Assembly (NCBI RefSeq): GCF_003667275.1
Contig: NZ_RCNV01000001.1
Span: 62,001-126,000, forward strand
Direction: 5' to 3'
Source: Mesonia aquimarina
Lineage (GTDB): Bacteria; Bacteroidota; Bacteroidia; Flavobacteriales; Flavobacteriaceae
DNA length: 64,000 bases
In this document: positions 33,082 through 40,821 of the stretch, piece by piece
Layout: each line of letters begins with the position of its first letter
How positions within the stretch are numbered: position 1 is the stretch's first letter
Notes under the pieces: generated by a model
Told to the model about the DNA's origin: nothing
Seen by the model: only the letters and a program-made list of their open reading frames with translations
Databases searched by the model: none
Position numbers and translations under genes: made by a program

Positions 33082-33318
33082 ATGGATATGACGGCTCAAA
33101 TAAAAAAGGACTTGATCTCAAGGATTAAAAATTCTAAAGATTTGAATTTTTTAAAAGCTCTTCAGACAATTTTTGACACCTCCGAACAAGCTTTATATCA
33201 ATTATCTCCTGAACAAGAAAATTCTATTTCAATGGGTAGAGAACAACTAAAAAATGGTCAGTATTCGAGTAATGAATCTGTAATTTCTGAAATGAAAGAA
33301 TGGCTAGCAAAAAAATAA
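33082..33318 (+). CDS. Antitoxin of RelE/ParE-type module
   Basis: A 78-residue acidic protein (MDMTAQIKKDLISRIKNSKDLNFLKALQTIFDTSE...) with the C-terminal toxin-binding tail SNESVISEMKEWLAKK. Addiction-module antitoxins of Bacteroidota show exactly this pattern. It overlaps the toxin start by 19 bases. It would neutralise the toxin and, with it, bind the palindrome upstream. It lies inside the pigment operon, between dehydratase and ketosynthase. Confidence 0.8.
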   Translation: MDMTAQIKKDLISRIKNSKDLNFLKALQTIFDTSEQALYQLSPEQENSISMGREQLKNGQYSSNESVISEMKEWLAKK

Positions 33319-33599
33319 TTTGGTCAGATTTTGCCAAATTGGAGTTCCAAAATATTCTTGAATATTATATCAAAAGAAATAATTCTACTACATACAGTAT
33401 ACAACTTCTAGAAAAAACAGAAGACTTATTAAAAACGCTATCTAAAAGTGAATTTATCGGAAGGTTAACTTCAAATAAAAAAACACGTGTAATACCAATG
33501 AATAACTATTTGATTTTCTATGAAATAAAAAAAGAGCATATTGAAATAGTTTCATTTTGGGATAACAGACAAGATGATAAAAAGCTAAATATTAAATAA
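33300..33599 (+). CDS. RelE/ParE-type toxin
   Basis: The 99-residue basic protein has the family features: IIWSDFAKLEFQNILEYYIKRN at the N-terminus, VIPMNNYLIFYEIKKEHIEIVSFWDNRQD at the C-terminus. RelE proteins cleave mRNA on the ribosome and ParE proteins poison gyrase; the sequence does not decide between them. Its stop is 16 bases before the ketosynthase start. Presence in a biosynthetic operon may stabilise the cluster, or it may be a recent insertion. Confidence 0.85.
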   Translation: MASKKIIWSDFAKLEFQNILEYYIKRNNSTTYSIQLLEKTEDLLKTLSKSEFIGRLTSNKKTRVIPMNNYLIFYEIKKEHIEIVSFWDNRQDDKKLNIK

Positions 33600-33615
33600 A
33601 TACAATTGTTTATTA

Positions 33616-34758
33616 ATGGATGAAGTTTTTATCACAGACGACCAGATTATAAGTCCGCTTGGTTTTTCTTCTGAGGAAAATGTAAAAAATTTACGAAATG
33701 AAGTTTCCGGAATTCAAGAAATTTCTGATCCCGATTTAGCCCCTTTTTCATTTTTTGGAGCAAAAATAAATCGTGAAAATGTAGCGGAAGAATTCAATGC
33801 AATCGGTCCTTTATCTAAATACACCTATTTAGAACAGCTTATGATTTTAGCAATTGATAAGCTCTTGAAAAAAAATACCGAAACCGATTTCTCCAATACC
33901 TTACTCGTTGTTTCTACCACCAAAGGAAATATTGATTTGCTTAAAAGTCTAGGAGATTTTCCTGAAAAAAGAGTTAAATTATACGAATTAGCACGAGCTA
34001 TCCAACATTTTTTTCAATTTAAAAATGAACCACTGGTAGTTTCAAATGCTTGTGTTTCTGGTGCATTAGCGGTTGGGGTAGCGAAAAAAATGCTTCAGCA
34101 AAAAAAATATAAAAATGCTATTGTCGTTGCCGGCGATCTGTTATCAGAATTTGTGTTATCCGGTTTTAATTCTTTTCAAGCTTTAGATGATAAAATTTGT
34201 AAACCCTATTCAAAAAATCGTAACGGAATTAATTTAGGAGAAGCTGCAGCAGCAGTTTTAATAAAAAAACAATCCACTAAAAAAAATGCTATAAAAATTT
34301 TAGGCGAAGCTTCTGTTAATGATGCCAACCATATTTCCGGTCCTTCAAGAACCGGCGAAGGTTTGGTGAAAAGTGTAGAAAAAGCGTTGTTGGAAGCTAA
34401 AATTTCTTCCGAAAAAATAGATTTCATTTCAGCTCACGGAACCGCTACTTTATTTAATGATGAAATGGAAGCCATTGCCTTTCATCGTTTAGGTCTATCG
34501 CGAAAACCATTACACAGTTTAAAAGCTTATTACGGACATACGCTAGGAGCTTCAGCGCTTTTAGAAACCATTATTACCAAACACAGTTTAACGCAAAATG
34601 AACTGTATAAAAGTTTAGGTTTTAGCGAAAACGGGGTCAGTAAAGCTTTAAATATTATTGAAAACCCGAAAAAACAAGACTTGCAAATTGCTTTAAAAAC
34701 GGCTTCCGGTTTTGGCGGTTGTAATTATGCTATTATTTTTGAAAAAAAATCCGTTTGA
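33616..34758 (+). CDS. Beta-ketoacyl synthase (ketosynthase 1)
   Basis: A 380-residue thiolase-fold condensing enzyme. The catalytic triad is complete: Cys146 (NACVSGA), His274 (SAHGTATLFND) and His308 (YYGHTLGAS). The C-terminal SGFGGCNY is family-typical. It extends the coumaroyl primer with malonyl-ACP. In related systems ketosynthases pair with a Cys-less partner; here a degenerate ketosynthase-like gene follows with a four-base overlap (TTGA). Confidence 0.88.
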   Translation: MDEVFITDDQIISPLGFSSEENVKNLRNEVSGIQEISDPDLAPFSFFGAKINRENVAEEFNAIGPLSKYTYLEQLMILAIDKLLKKNTETDFSNTLLVVSTTKGNIDLLKSLGDFPEKRVKLYELARAIQHFFQFKNEPLVVSNACVSGALAVGVAKKMLQQKKYKNAIVVAGDLLSEFVLSGFNSFQALDDKICKPYSKNRNGINLGEAAAAVLIKKQSTKKNAIKILGEASVNDANHISGPSRTGEGLVKSVEKALLEAKISSEKIDFISAHGTATLFNDEMEAIAFHRLGLSRKPLHSLKAYYGHTLGASALLETIITKHSLTQNELYKSLGFSENGVSKALNIIENPKKQDLQIALKTASGFGGCNYAIIFEKKSV

Positions 34759-35336
34759 AAAATAAGTACTTTATTACTGATTTTGTAAAATTTTCTAAGC
34801 AGTTGAAAACAGCAGATGTAGACGCTATTCAAACTGAACTGAAAGAAGAATATAAAGCCTTGGCAGTGCAATACCCTAAATTTCATAAAATGGATTTACT
34901 GTCAAAATTAGGCTTTATCGCTACAGAGTTATTGCAGAAGAAAGTGAATTTCCCGTCAGATACGGCGTTAATTTTTCAAAATAATGCTTCCAGTTTAGTT
35001 ACTGATATTCAGCATCAAAAAAGTATACAAGAAAAAGATGCTTATTTTCCTTCGCCTTCTATTTTTGTGTACACTTTACCCAATATTGTCATGGGCGAAA
35101 TTGCTATTCGGCATCAATTACAAAGTGAAAATACATTTTTTATCAGCGAAAATTTTCAAGCAGATTTAATTAAAAACTACACGCAATCTTTACTAGATAC
35201 CAAAAAAGCTTCCGCTTCTATTTCTGGCTGGATTGATTTGAATACCGAAGGATATAATGTATTTTTGGCCTTTATTTCTGAAAAAGGAACATTACCTTTT
35301 ACCACAGAAAATTTACAACATAAATTTACAGCATAA
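34755..35336 (+). CDS. Degenerate half-size ketosynthase-like protein
   Basis: A 193-residue protein starting with TTG at 34755. YPKFHKMDLLSKLGFIATELLQKKVNFPSDTALIFQNNASSL resembles the N-terminal half of a ketosynthase (KMDRFSK...ALVFGT), and FVYTLPNIVMGEIAIRHQLQSENTFFI the region leading to the active site. There is no Cys or HGT motif, and the protein stops at half length, so it is not a condensing enzyme. Similar short ketosynthase-like genes occur in flavobacterial pigment clusters. It may be a structural partner. The start is not an ATG; a downstream ATG at Met46 is a weaker option. Confidence 0.6.
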   Translation: MKNKYFITDFVKFSKQLKTADVDAIQTELKEEYKALAVQYPKFHKMDLLSKLGFIATELLQKKVNFPSDTALIFQNNASSLVTDIQHQKSIQEKDAYFPSPSIFVYTLPNIVMGEIAIRHQLQSENTFFISENFQADLIKNYTQSLLDTKKASASISGWIDLNTEGYNVFLAFISEKGTLPFTTENLQHKFTA

Positions 35337-35588
35337 ATGAGCGATTTACGGGAAGAGCTAAAGTATAAAATTATAGAACAACTTAATTTAGAAGATATTT
35401 CGGTTGATGAAATTGAAAATAATGACGAATTATTTGGCGATGAAATTGGTTTAGATTCTATAGATGCACTAGAATTAATTGTCTTGCTAGAAAAAGATTA
35501 CGGTATAAAATTAAGCGACCCTAAAAAAGGAAAAGAAGTTTTTTATAGTGTAGAAACTTTGGCAACTTTTATTGAAAATAATCGATAA
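35337..35588 (+). CDS. Acyl carrier protein of the pigment pathway
   Basis: An 83-residue acidic protein with the phosphopantetheine site DEIGLDSIDALEL (Ser41). The helix pattern LREELKYKIIEQLNLEDISVDEIENNDELFGDEIGL is the usual four-helix bundle. It carries the growing polyene. It starts on the base after the preceding stop, so translation is coupled. Only one ACP is seen in the window; flexirubin and aryl polyene clusters often have two, and the second may lie elsewhere. Confidence 0.92.
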   Translation: MSDLREELKYKIIEQLNLEDISVDEIENNDELFGDEIGLDSIDALELIVLLEKDYGIKLSDPKKGKEVFYSVETLATFIENNR

Positions 35589-35591
35589 AAT

Positions 35592-36785
35592 ATGAGTGAA
35601 CGTATTGCTGTTACCGGGATTGGTACAATTTCTGCTATCGGAAATTCGGTTGCCGAAAATTTTGAAGCTTTGCAGAAAAGTACATCCGGGATTGGTAAGA
35701 TTTGCTATTTAGAAAGCGTTCACAGCGATAAATTTCCCTCAGGAGAAATAAAGTTAAGCAATAAATTTTTAGCTGAAAAATCAGCGATTCCGCGTGATAA
35801 ACTATTCACAAGAGCTGCATTATTAGGCTTTCACGCTGCAAAAGAAGCTTTGACCCAGGCGGATATAAATTTGCCAAACGCAAACTTAGCTTTTATTAAC
35901 GGTACCAGTGTTGGCGGAATGGATTTTACCGAACAGCATTTTCAAGACTTTCAAGAAAAGGCAGCTTCAATAAAATTTATTGAAGCGCAACATCCGGGAT
36001 TTACTACAAATACCATTGCAGATTTTTTGCAAATTAATGATTTGGTTAGTACGGTTAGTACCGCTTGTTCTTCGGGAGCAAACGCAATTTTAACCGGTGC
36101 AAAATTAATACAAGCTAACAAAGCCGATTATGCCTTAGTAGGCGGCACCGATTGCCTGTCAAAATTTACCTTAAACGGCTTCAACAGTTTAAAGATTTTA
36201 TCAGAAAGAAAATGCCAAGCTTTTGATGAGAATAGAAGTGGATTAAATTTAGGTGAAGCCGCCGCATATTTAGTGTTGGAGTCAGAAACACAAGCAAAAA
36301 AATCAGGTAAAAAAATTCTGGCATATTTAAGTGGATTTGGAAACGCCAATGACGCGCATCACCAAACGGCTTCATCAGAAACCGGGGAAGGGTCTTTTTT
36401 AGCTATGAAAAAAGCTATAAATTCTGCTGAATTATCACCAAAAAAAATTGATTATATCAACGCACACGGCACAGCAACACTAAATAATGATTTAAGCGAA
36501 GGTATTGCGATAGAACGTGTTTTTAATGAAATTCCCCCAGTGAGTTCAACCAAAGCTTTTACGGGCCATACGTTGGCTGCTGCCGGAGCTTTAGAGGCAG
36601 TTTTCTCTATTTTATCGCTTCAGCATCAAGTAGTTTTTACTAACTTGAATTTTCAGCATAAAATGAAGGAATTACAGTTTTTACCGGAACAAAAATTTCA
36701 ACAGCGAAAAATAGAACACGTGTTATCCAATTCATTTGGGTTTGGCGGAAATTGTTCAAGTTTAGTATTTTCAAAAAATATATGA
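35592..36785 (+). CDS. Beta-ketoacyl synthase (ketosynthase 2)
   Basis: A 397-residue condensing enzyme of the FabF-like type with complete catalytic residues: Cys159 (STACSSGANA), His292 (NAHGTATLNND) and His326 (FTGHTLAAAG). MSERIAVTGIGTISAIGNS and the closing SFGFGGNCSSLVF are typical. Its end overlaps the next, Cys-less ketosynthase-like gene by four bases (ATGA), a pairing seen for KS and chain length factor in type II systems such as E. coli aryl polyene clusters. It is likely the main elongating KS. Confidence 0.92.
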   Translation: MSERIAVTGIGTISAIGNSVAENFEALQKSTSGIGKICYLESVHSDKFPSGEIKLSNKFLAEKSAIPRDKLFTRAALLGFHAAKEALTQADINLPNANLAFINGTSVGGMDFTEQHFQDFQEKAASIKFIEAQHPGFTTNTIADFLQINDLVSTVSTACSSGANAILTGAKLIQANKADYALVGGTDCLSKFTLNGFNSLKILSERKCQAFDENRSGLNLGEAAAYLVLESETQAKKSGKKILAYLSGFGNANDAHHQTASSETGEGSFLAMKKAINSAELSPKKIDYINAHGTATLNNDLSEGIAIERVFNEIPPVSSTKAFTGHTLAAAGALEAVFSILSLQHQVVFTNLNFQHKMKELQFLPEQKFQQRKIEHVLSNSFGFGGNCSSLVFSKNI

Positions 36786-37864
36786 GTCAAGAAATTTACA
36801 TCAACGGAATAGGATTTGTCGGCGCGCAAGCTATTTTTCCTCGTGAAAAGACAATTTGCTCAAGCTTTAATACTTTTTCTACTCCAATTCTTGATTGTCA
36901 GTTTTCTGAATATCAAAAATATATTCAAAAAGGAGCGATGCGGCGCATGTCTTCTTCTGTGAAAATGGGAAGTGTAGCCGCAAAAAAAGCCTTATCTGAT
37001 GCTAAAATAGAATTGCCGGATGCCATAATAACCGGAACCGGAATGGGATGTAAGGAAGATTCTGATATCTTTTTAGCTAATCTATTGGCACAAAAAGAAG
37101 AACTTTTGACTCCCACAAAATTTATTCAATCTACACACAATACAGTCGGTGGGCAAATTGCGCTGCAACTGCAAACAAAGGTTTATAACAGTACTTTTGT
37201 GCAAGGTGCCGCATCTTTTGAATCTGCTATCTTAGATGCCGATTTGAGCTTGTTTTCTGAAAATGATGAACAAAATTTTTTAGTTGGCGGTATTGATGAA
37301 ATTTCAAAAACCACGATTGATTTACATCGGTTAAACGGACAAATAAAAAAAGAAGCTGAGGTTTTAAACGAAAACTTATTAGCCTATAAAACTTCGGGAA
37401 GTATTGCCGGTGAAGGGGCTTCGTTTTTTGTGATTTCTAACCAAAAAAATGAACAGACTTATTGTAAAATAAAGGCGATAAAAATTTTTAATTCACTTGC
37501 TGAAGAAAAATTAGCTAAGAAATTAAAAGACTTTTTGAAGGTCAATAATTTAGCGGAGCAAGAGATTGATTTATTGATTTTAGGAAAAAATGGAGACGTA
37601 AATTTTGATTTTTATTATGATGATTTGCAGCGAAATTTTCCTGAAGAAACTCCGCAGTTGTATTATAAACACCTAATCGGAGAATTTTATACCGCTTCAG
37701 GTTTTGCAAATGCACTTGGAGCACATATTTTAAAAGAGCAACAAATTCCCAAAAAATGTGTTTTAAATTCGACTTATAAAAACCCAAAAAGCATTAATCG
37801 AATTTTACTTTATAATCAATATCAAGGAAGAGATCATAGTTTTATAATTTTAGAAAAATGCTAA
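36782..37864 (+). CDS. Chain-length-factor-like ketosynthase without catalytic Cys
   Basis: The start is set at ATG 36782 (MSQEIYINGIGFVGA), which overlaps the KS stop by four bases; the longer frame at 36752 would lie inside the KS gene. The 360-residue protein keeps the thiolase fold (IITGTGMGCKEDSD, GSIAGEGASFF, TASGFANALGA) but Ala144 (VQGAASFES) replaces the nucleophile and the HGT box is lost (GKNGDVN). Such partners set chain length and stabilise the KS. Together with KS2 it probably forms the heterodimer. Confidence 0.82.
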   Translation: MSQEIYINGIGFVGAQAIFPREKTICSSFNTFSTPILDCQFSEYQKYIQKGAMRRMSSSVKMGSVAAKKALSDAKIELPDAIITGTGMGCKEDSDIFLANLLAQKEELLTPTKFIQSTHNTVGGQIALQLQTKVYNSTFVQGAASFESAILDADLSLFSENDEQNFLVGGIDEISKTTIDLHRLNGQIKKEAEVLNENLLAYKTSGSIAGEGASFFVISNQKNEQTYCKIKAIKIFNSLAEEKLAKKLKDFLKVNNLAEQEIDLLILGKNGDVNFDFYYDDLQRNFPEETPQLYYKHLIGEFYTASGFANALGAHILKEQQIPKKCVLNSTYKNPKSINRILLYNQYQGRDHSFIILEKC

Positions 37865-38631
37865 GATTTAAAAATATTAATGCGTTTTTTTTGCTGATTC
37901 TAGCAATCTCAGTTTATGGGATTTTTCAATTAAGCTGGCCTTTATATTTGCTGTTAATTGTATTGTTTTCTTGGTTAAGCATTACTTTTTATGGTGCAAC
38001 AAACGTTCGGTTGAATTATTTTTTTACTGCTTTACATCAACAAAAAAATACTGCTAAGAAGGAAGTCGCGCTCACCTTTGACGATGGACCCGCTTCGCAA
38101 ACCAAAGCTATTTTGGCACTTTTAAAAAAATACAATGCCAAAGCTACTTTTTTCTGTATCGGTCATAAAATAGATGAACAACCCGAAATTTTTAAACAGA
38201 TAATTTCTGAAGGTCATACGGTAGCAAATCATACTTATTCGCATGCAAAAAACATCGGTTTTTTTAGTTCAAAATCAATTCAGCGGGAATTAGAAACTTG
38301 TAATCTAGCCGCTAAAAGTGTTGGTGGGGTAGAGATGAAATTATTTAGGACCCCATTTGGAATCAGTAATCCCAAGATAAAAAAAGCATTACAAAAAACC
38401 GGACATCAGCCCATTGGTTGGAGTATTCGTTCGTTTGATGCGTTGTTTTCTTCACCCGATTTAATCTTTAAGAATATAGCGAAAAAAATAAAGCCGGGCG
38501 ATGTAATTTTATTGCACGATACACAAAAACATACACCCGAAATTTTGGAGCGATTATTGATTTTATTGCAGGAAAAATCCTTAAAATCGGTTAGCATTAA
38601 TAAACTTTTTAATATTTCAGCTTATGCTTAA
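37858..38631 (+). CDS. Polysaccharide deacetylase family (NodB) protein
   Basis: A 257-residue protein with two N-terminal membrane helices (ILAISVYGIFQLSWPLYLLLIVLFSWLSITFY) and a NodB domain: TFDDGP at residues ~75-80, the metal-binding HxxxH-like HTYSHAKN, RTPFG, and the C-terminal LLHDTQ with the catalytic His. The members are metal-dependent amide/ester hydrolases. In this cluster it could remove an acyl or acetyl group from the lipid-linked product; substrate unknown. It overlaps neighbours by seven and eight bases. Confidence 0.85.
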   Translation: MLRFKNINAFFLLILAISVYGIFQLSWPLYLLLIVLFSWLSITFYGATNVRLNYFFTALHQQKNTAKKEVALTFDDGPASQTKAILALLKKYNAKATFFCIGHKIDEQPEIFKQIISEGHTVANHTYSHAKNIGFFSSKSIQRELETCNLAAKSVGGVEMKLFRTPFGISNPKIKKALQKTGHQPIGWSIRSFDALFSSPDLIFKNIAKKIKPGDVILLHDTQKHTPEILERLLILLQEKSLKSVSINKLFNISAYA

Positions 38632-39247
38632 AAAAACACTTTTTTTAATTTTATTATGTGGCTTTTCAGGTTTTTCACAACAACAATTATCGACTGCTGA
38701 AACAGAAAAACTTAAAACTGAATTAAGGCAAGTTGTGAATTCTATAAACTCATTAACAGGTGATTTCACTCAAATTAAATCGGTAGAATTTATGGAAGAC
38801 GATGTGGAAAGTTCAGGCAAATTTTTCTACCAAGAACCCAAACAAATCAAGTGGAAATATGAACAACCACTAGCGTACAGCATTCGCTTTTTAGAAGATA
38901 AGATTTTACTGAGTCAGCAAGGCAACACGCAAGAAGTAGATGCAAATTCTAATGCCTTATTAAAACAATTGAGTGAATTTTTATCAGAAAGTATTACCGG
39001 AAAGATATTAGAAAGTGATGCCTTTACTATTACATATTTTAAACATAATGGAACTTATTCAGCACAATTAAATCCTAATGAAAAGGAGTTAAAAGAAGTT
39101 TTCAGTCGTATTATTTTACATTTTGAAGAACGCTATTTAATCAATAAAATAGAATTGATAGATCCTAATGAAGACACTACGATTATAGAATTAAACAACG
39201 TGAAACTTAACACTTCATTAGAACAAAACACATTTAAAACGCCATAA
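38624..39247 (+). CDS. LolA-like outer membrane lipoprotein carrier
   Basis: The 207-residue protein has a signal peptide (MLKKTLFLILLCGFSGFSQQ) and the LolA body: VNSINSLTGDFTQIKSVEFMEDDVESSGKFFYQEPKQIKWKYEQP, the beta-barrel that holds lipids. It shuttles a hydrophobic cargo through the periplasm. In pigment clusters a LolA paralogue beside an MMPL exporter is taken to move the polyene lipid to the outer membrane. It overlaps the NodB gene by eight bases. Confidence 0.9.
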   Translation: MLKKTLFLILLCGFSGFSQQQLSTAETEKLKTELRQVVNSINSLTGDFTQIKSVEFMEDDVESSGKFFYQEPKQIKWKYEQPLAYSIRFLEDKILLSQQGNTQEVDANSNALLKQLSEFLSESITGKILESDAFTITYFKHNGTYSAQLNPNEKELKEVFSRIILHFEERYLINKIELIDPNEDTTIIELNNVKLNTSLEQNTFKTP

Positions 39248-39249
39248 AA

Positions 39250-39612
39250 ATGTTAGAAAATTTTGTTGAAGTAAACGAACGTAAATCTACTGAAAATCAA
39301 CAAGAAACAATTTTTAAAATCGACGAACAACATGAAGTTTTTTCGGGTCATTTTCCTGATAAGCCTGTCACGCCCGGTGTGGTATTGATCGATCTTTTTA
39401 AAAAAGAAGCTGAATTTTTTTTTCAGCAAAAATTGCAACTGATTGAATTAAAAAATGTGAAATTCATCAAACCTATTTCCCCTCAAAAAAATAGCCTACT
39501 TTCTTTATCATCATCTTTTTCTGAAGAAGGTGAATTTATAAAAATTATCGGGAAGGCTTTTTTTCAAAAAGAGCTTTGTACAAAGTTAACTCTTATCCTT
39601 AAAAAAGTGTAG
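39250..39612 (+). CDS. Hot-dog dehydratase-like protein (FabZ-like)
   Basis: A 120-residue protein with FKIDEQHEVFSGHFPDKPVTPGVVLIDLFK. That is the FabZ block (HPFLIDHF...GHFPDxPVxPGVL): the catalytic His (SGHFP) is kept, and the Glu position differs (IDLFKKEA instead of IEAMAQ). It ends NVKFIKPISPQKNSLLSLSSSF. Together with the dehydratase at 32596-33039 it may form the dehydratase activity. It lies two bases after the LolA-like gene. Confidence 0.78.
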   Translation: MLENFVEVNERKSTENQQETIFKIDEQHEVFSGHFPDKPVTPGVVLIDLFKKEAEFFFQQKLQLIELKNVKFIKPISPQKNSLLSLSSSFSEEGEFIKIIGKAFFQKELCTKLTLILKKV

Positions 39613-39636
39613 TTTTGCCGCTAGTAGCGACAATCT

Positions 39637-40821
39637 ATGATTTATCAAGAAAAATTTGATCGGTGGAAATGCTGTGTTATTATTCCCACTTATAATAACC
39701 AAAAAACGCTTGCGCGCGTGATAAAAGATGTGCAGCGTTTTACCTCAAATATTATTCTTGTAAATGATGGTTCTACCGATGATACTTCAAAAATTTTAGC
39801 TGATTTCCCTGAAATTGAACAACTTCATTTTCAACAAAATAAAGGAAAAGGGCGTGCGTTAAAAGCAGGTTTTAAAGCTGCCGGAACGTTAGGATACGAC
39901 TTTGCAATTACCATAGATTCCGACGGTCAGCATTTTGCAGACGACTTTAAGGTTTTTTTAAACGAACTAGAAAAGCACGACGGCCAAGAAATGTTGCTAA
40001 TTGGATCTCGTAAAATGGACGGCCCAAATGTGCCGAAACAAAATAGTTTTGGAAATAAATTCTCAAGTTGGTGGGTTTACATAGAAACCGGCGTAAATTT
40101 AGAAGACTCGCAATGCGGTTATCGCTTGTACCCACTTCGAGTGGTGAATGCGATGAAATTATTTACCCCAAAATTTGAGTTTGAAATTGAAGTTATTGTA
40201 AAAGCTTCTTGGCGAAAAATTCCGGTGAAAAATATACCTATAAAAGTACTTTACGATCCCGATGAACGTGTTAGCCATTTTAGGCCATTTATAGATATTG
40301 TTCGCATTACGCTTTTAAATATTTGGTTTGTATTTGTTGCGTTTTTGTTTATTATTCCACAAAAGAGATTCAAAGAGTTTAAACGAAAAAAACGGAAAGA
40401 AATTTGGCGTGACGATATTTTAAAAATAGACGAACCGCCACATAAAAAAGCTTTTGCGATTGCATTAGGAATCTTTATTGGTATTTCACCTTTTTGGGGT
40501 TTACAAACCTTATTGGTTTTCTTTTTGGCGCAACTTTTTAAGCTAAATAAAGTAGTTGCTTTTCTATTTTCTAACATTAGTATTCCACCATTTATTCCCT
40601 TTATTGTTTATGCGAGTTACCGTGTTGGTGGGGTTATTTTAGGCAATACAAATGAGTTTCATTTTTCATTTGACAGTATTGAGAGTTCACTTGCTATTTT
40701 ATTGGAAATGAAACAATACCTTATTGGCAGCTTTAGTTTGGCTATTTTGGCAGCAGCTTTTGTCGGATTCATTTTTTACATTGTATTTTTAGTGTTAGCT
40801 AAAGCAAAAAAGCCTTTGTAA
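39637..40821 (+). CDS. GT2 glycosyltransferase fused to DUF2062
   Basis: The 394-residue protein has an N-terminal GT-A domain with VIIPTYNNQKTLARVI, NDGSTDDT and DSDGQHFADD (metal-binding acidic cluster), residues 1-~230. It has a membrane helix near ~220-245 and a C-terminal DUF2062 domain (KKAFAIALGIFIGISPFWGLQTLLVFFLAQLF) with several helices. DUF2062 is found alone or fused to glycosyltransferases in Bacteroidota. It could add a sugar to the polyene lipid or to its carrier. It begins after a 24-base gap that holds a TAGTTTTG (-7-like) sequence, so an internal promoter is possible. Confidence 0.85.
   Translation: MIYQEKFDRWKCCVIIPTYNNQKTLARVIKDVQRFTSNIILVNDGSTDDTSKILADFPEIEQLHFQQNKGKGRALKAGFKAAGTLGYDFAITIDSDGQHFADDFKVFLNELEKHDGQEMLLIGSRKMDGPNVPKQNSFGNKFSSWWVYIETGVNLEDSQCGYRLYPLRVVNAMKLFTPKFEFEIEVIVKASWRKIPVKNIPIKVLYDPDERVSHFRPFIDIVRITLLNIWFVFVAFLFIIPQKRFKEFKRKKRKEIWRDDILKIDEPPHKKAFAIALGIFIGISPFWGLQTLLVFFLAQLFKLNKVVAFLFSNISIPPFIPFIVYASYRVGGVILGNTNEFHFSFDSIESSLAILLEMKQYLIGSFSLAILAAAFVGFIFYIVFLVLAKAKKPL

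Noticed and set aside
36752-36785. Longer start of the chain-length-factor-like gene
   Set aside because: It would place ten extra residues inside the preceding ketosynthase gene; the ATG at 36782 forms the usual four-base overlap.
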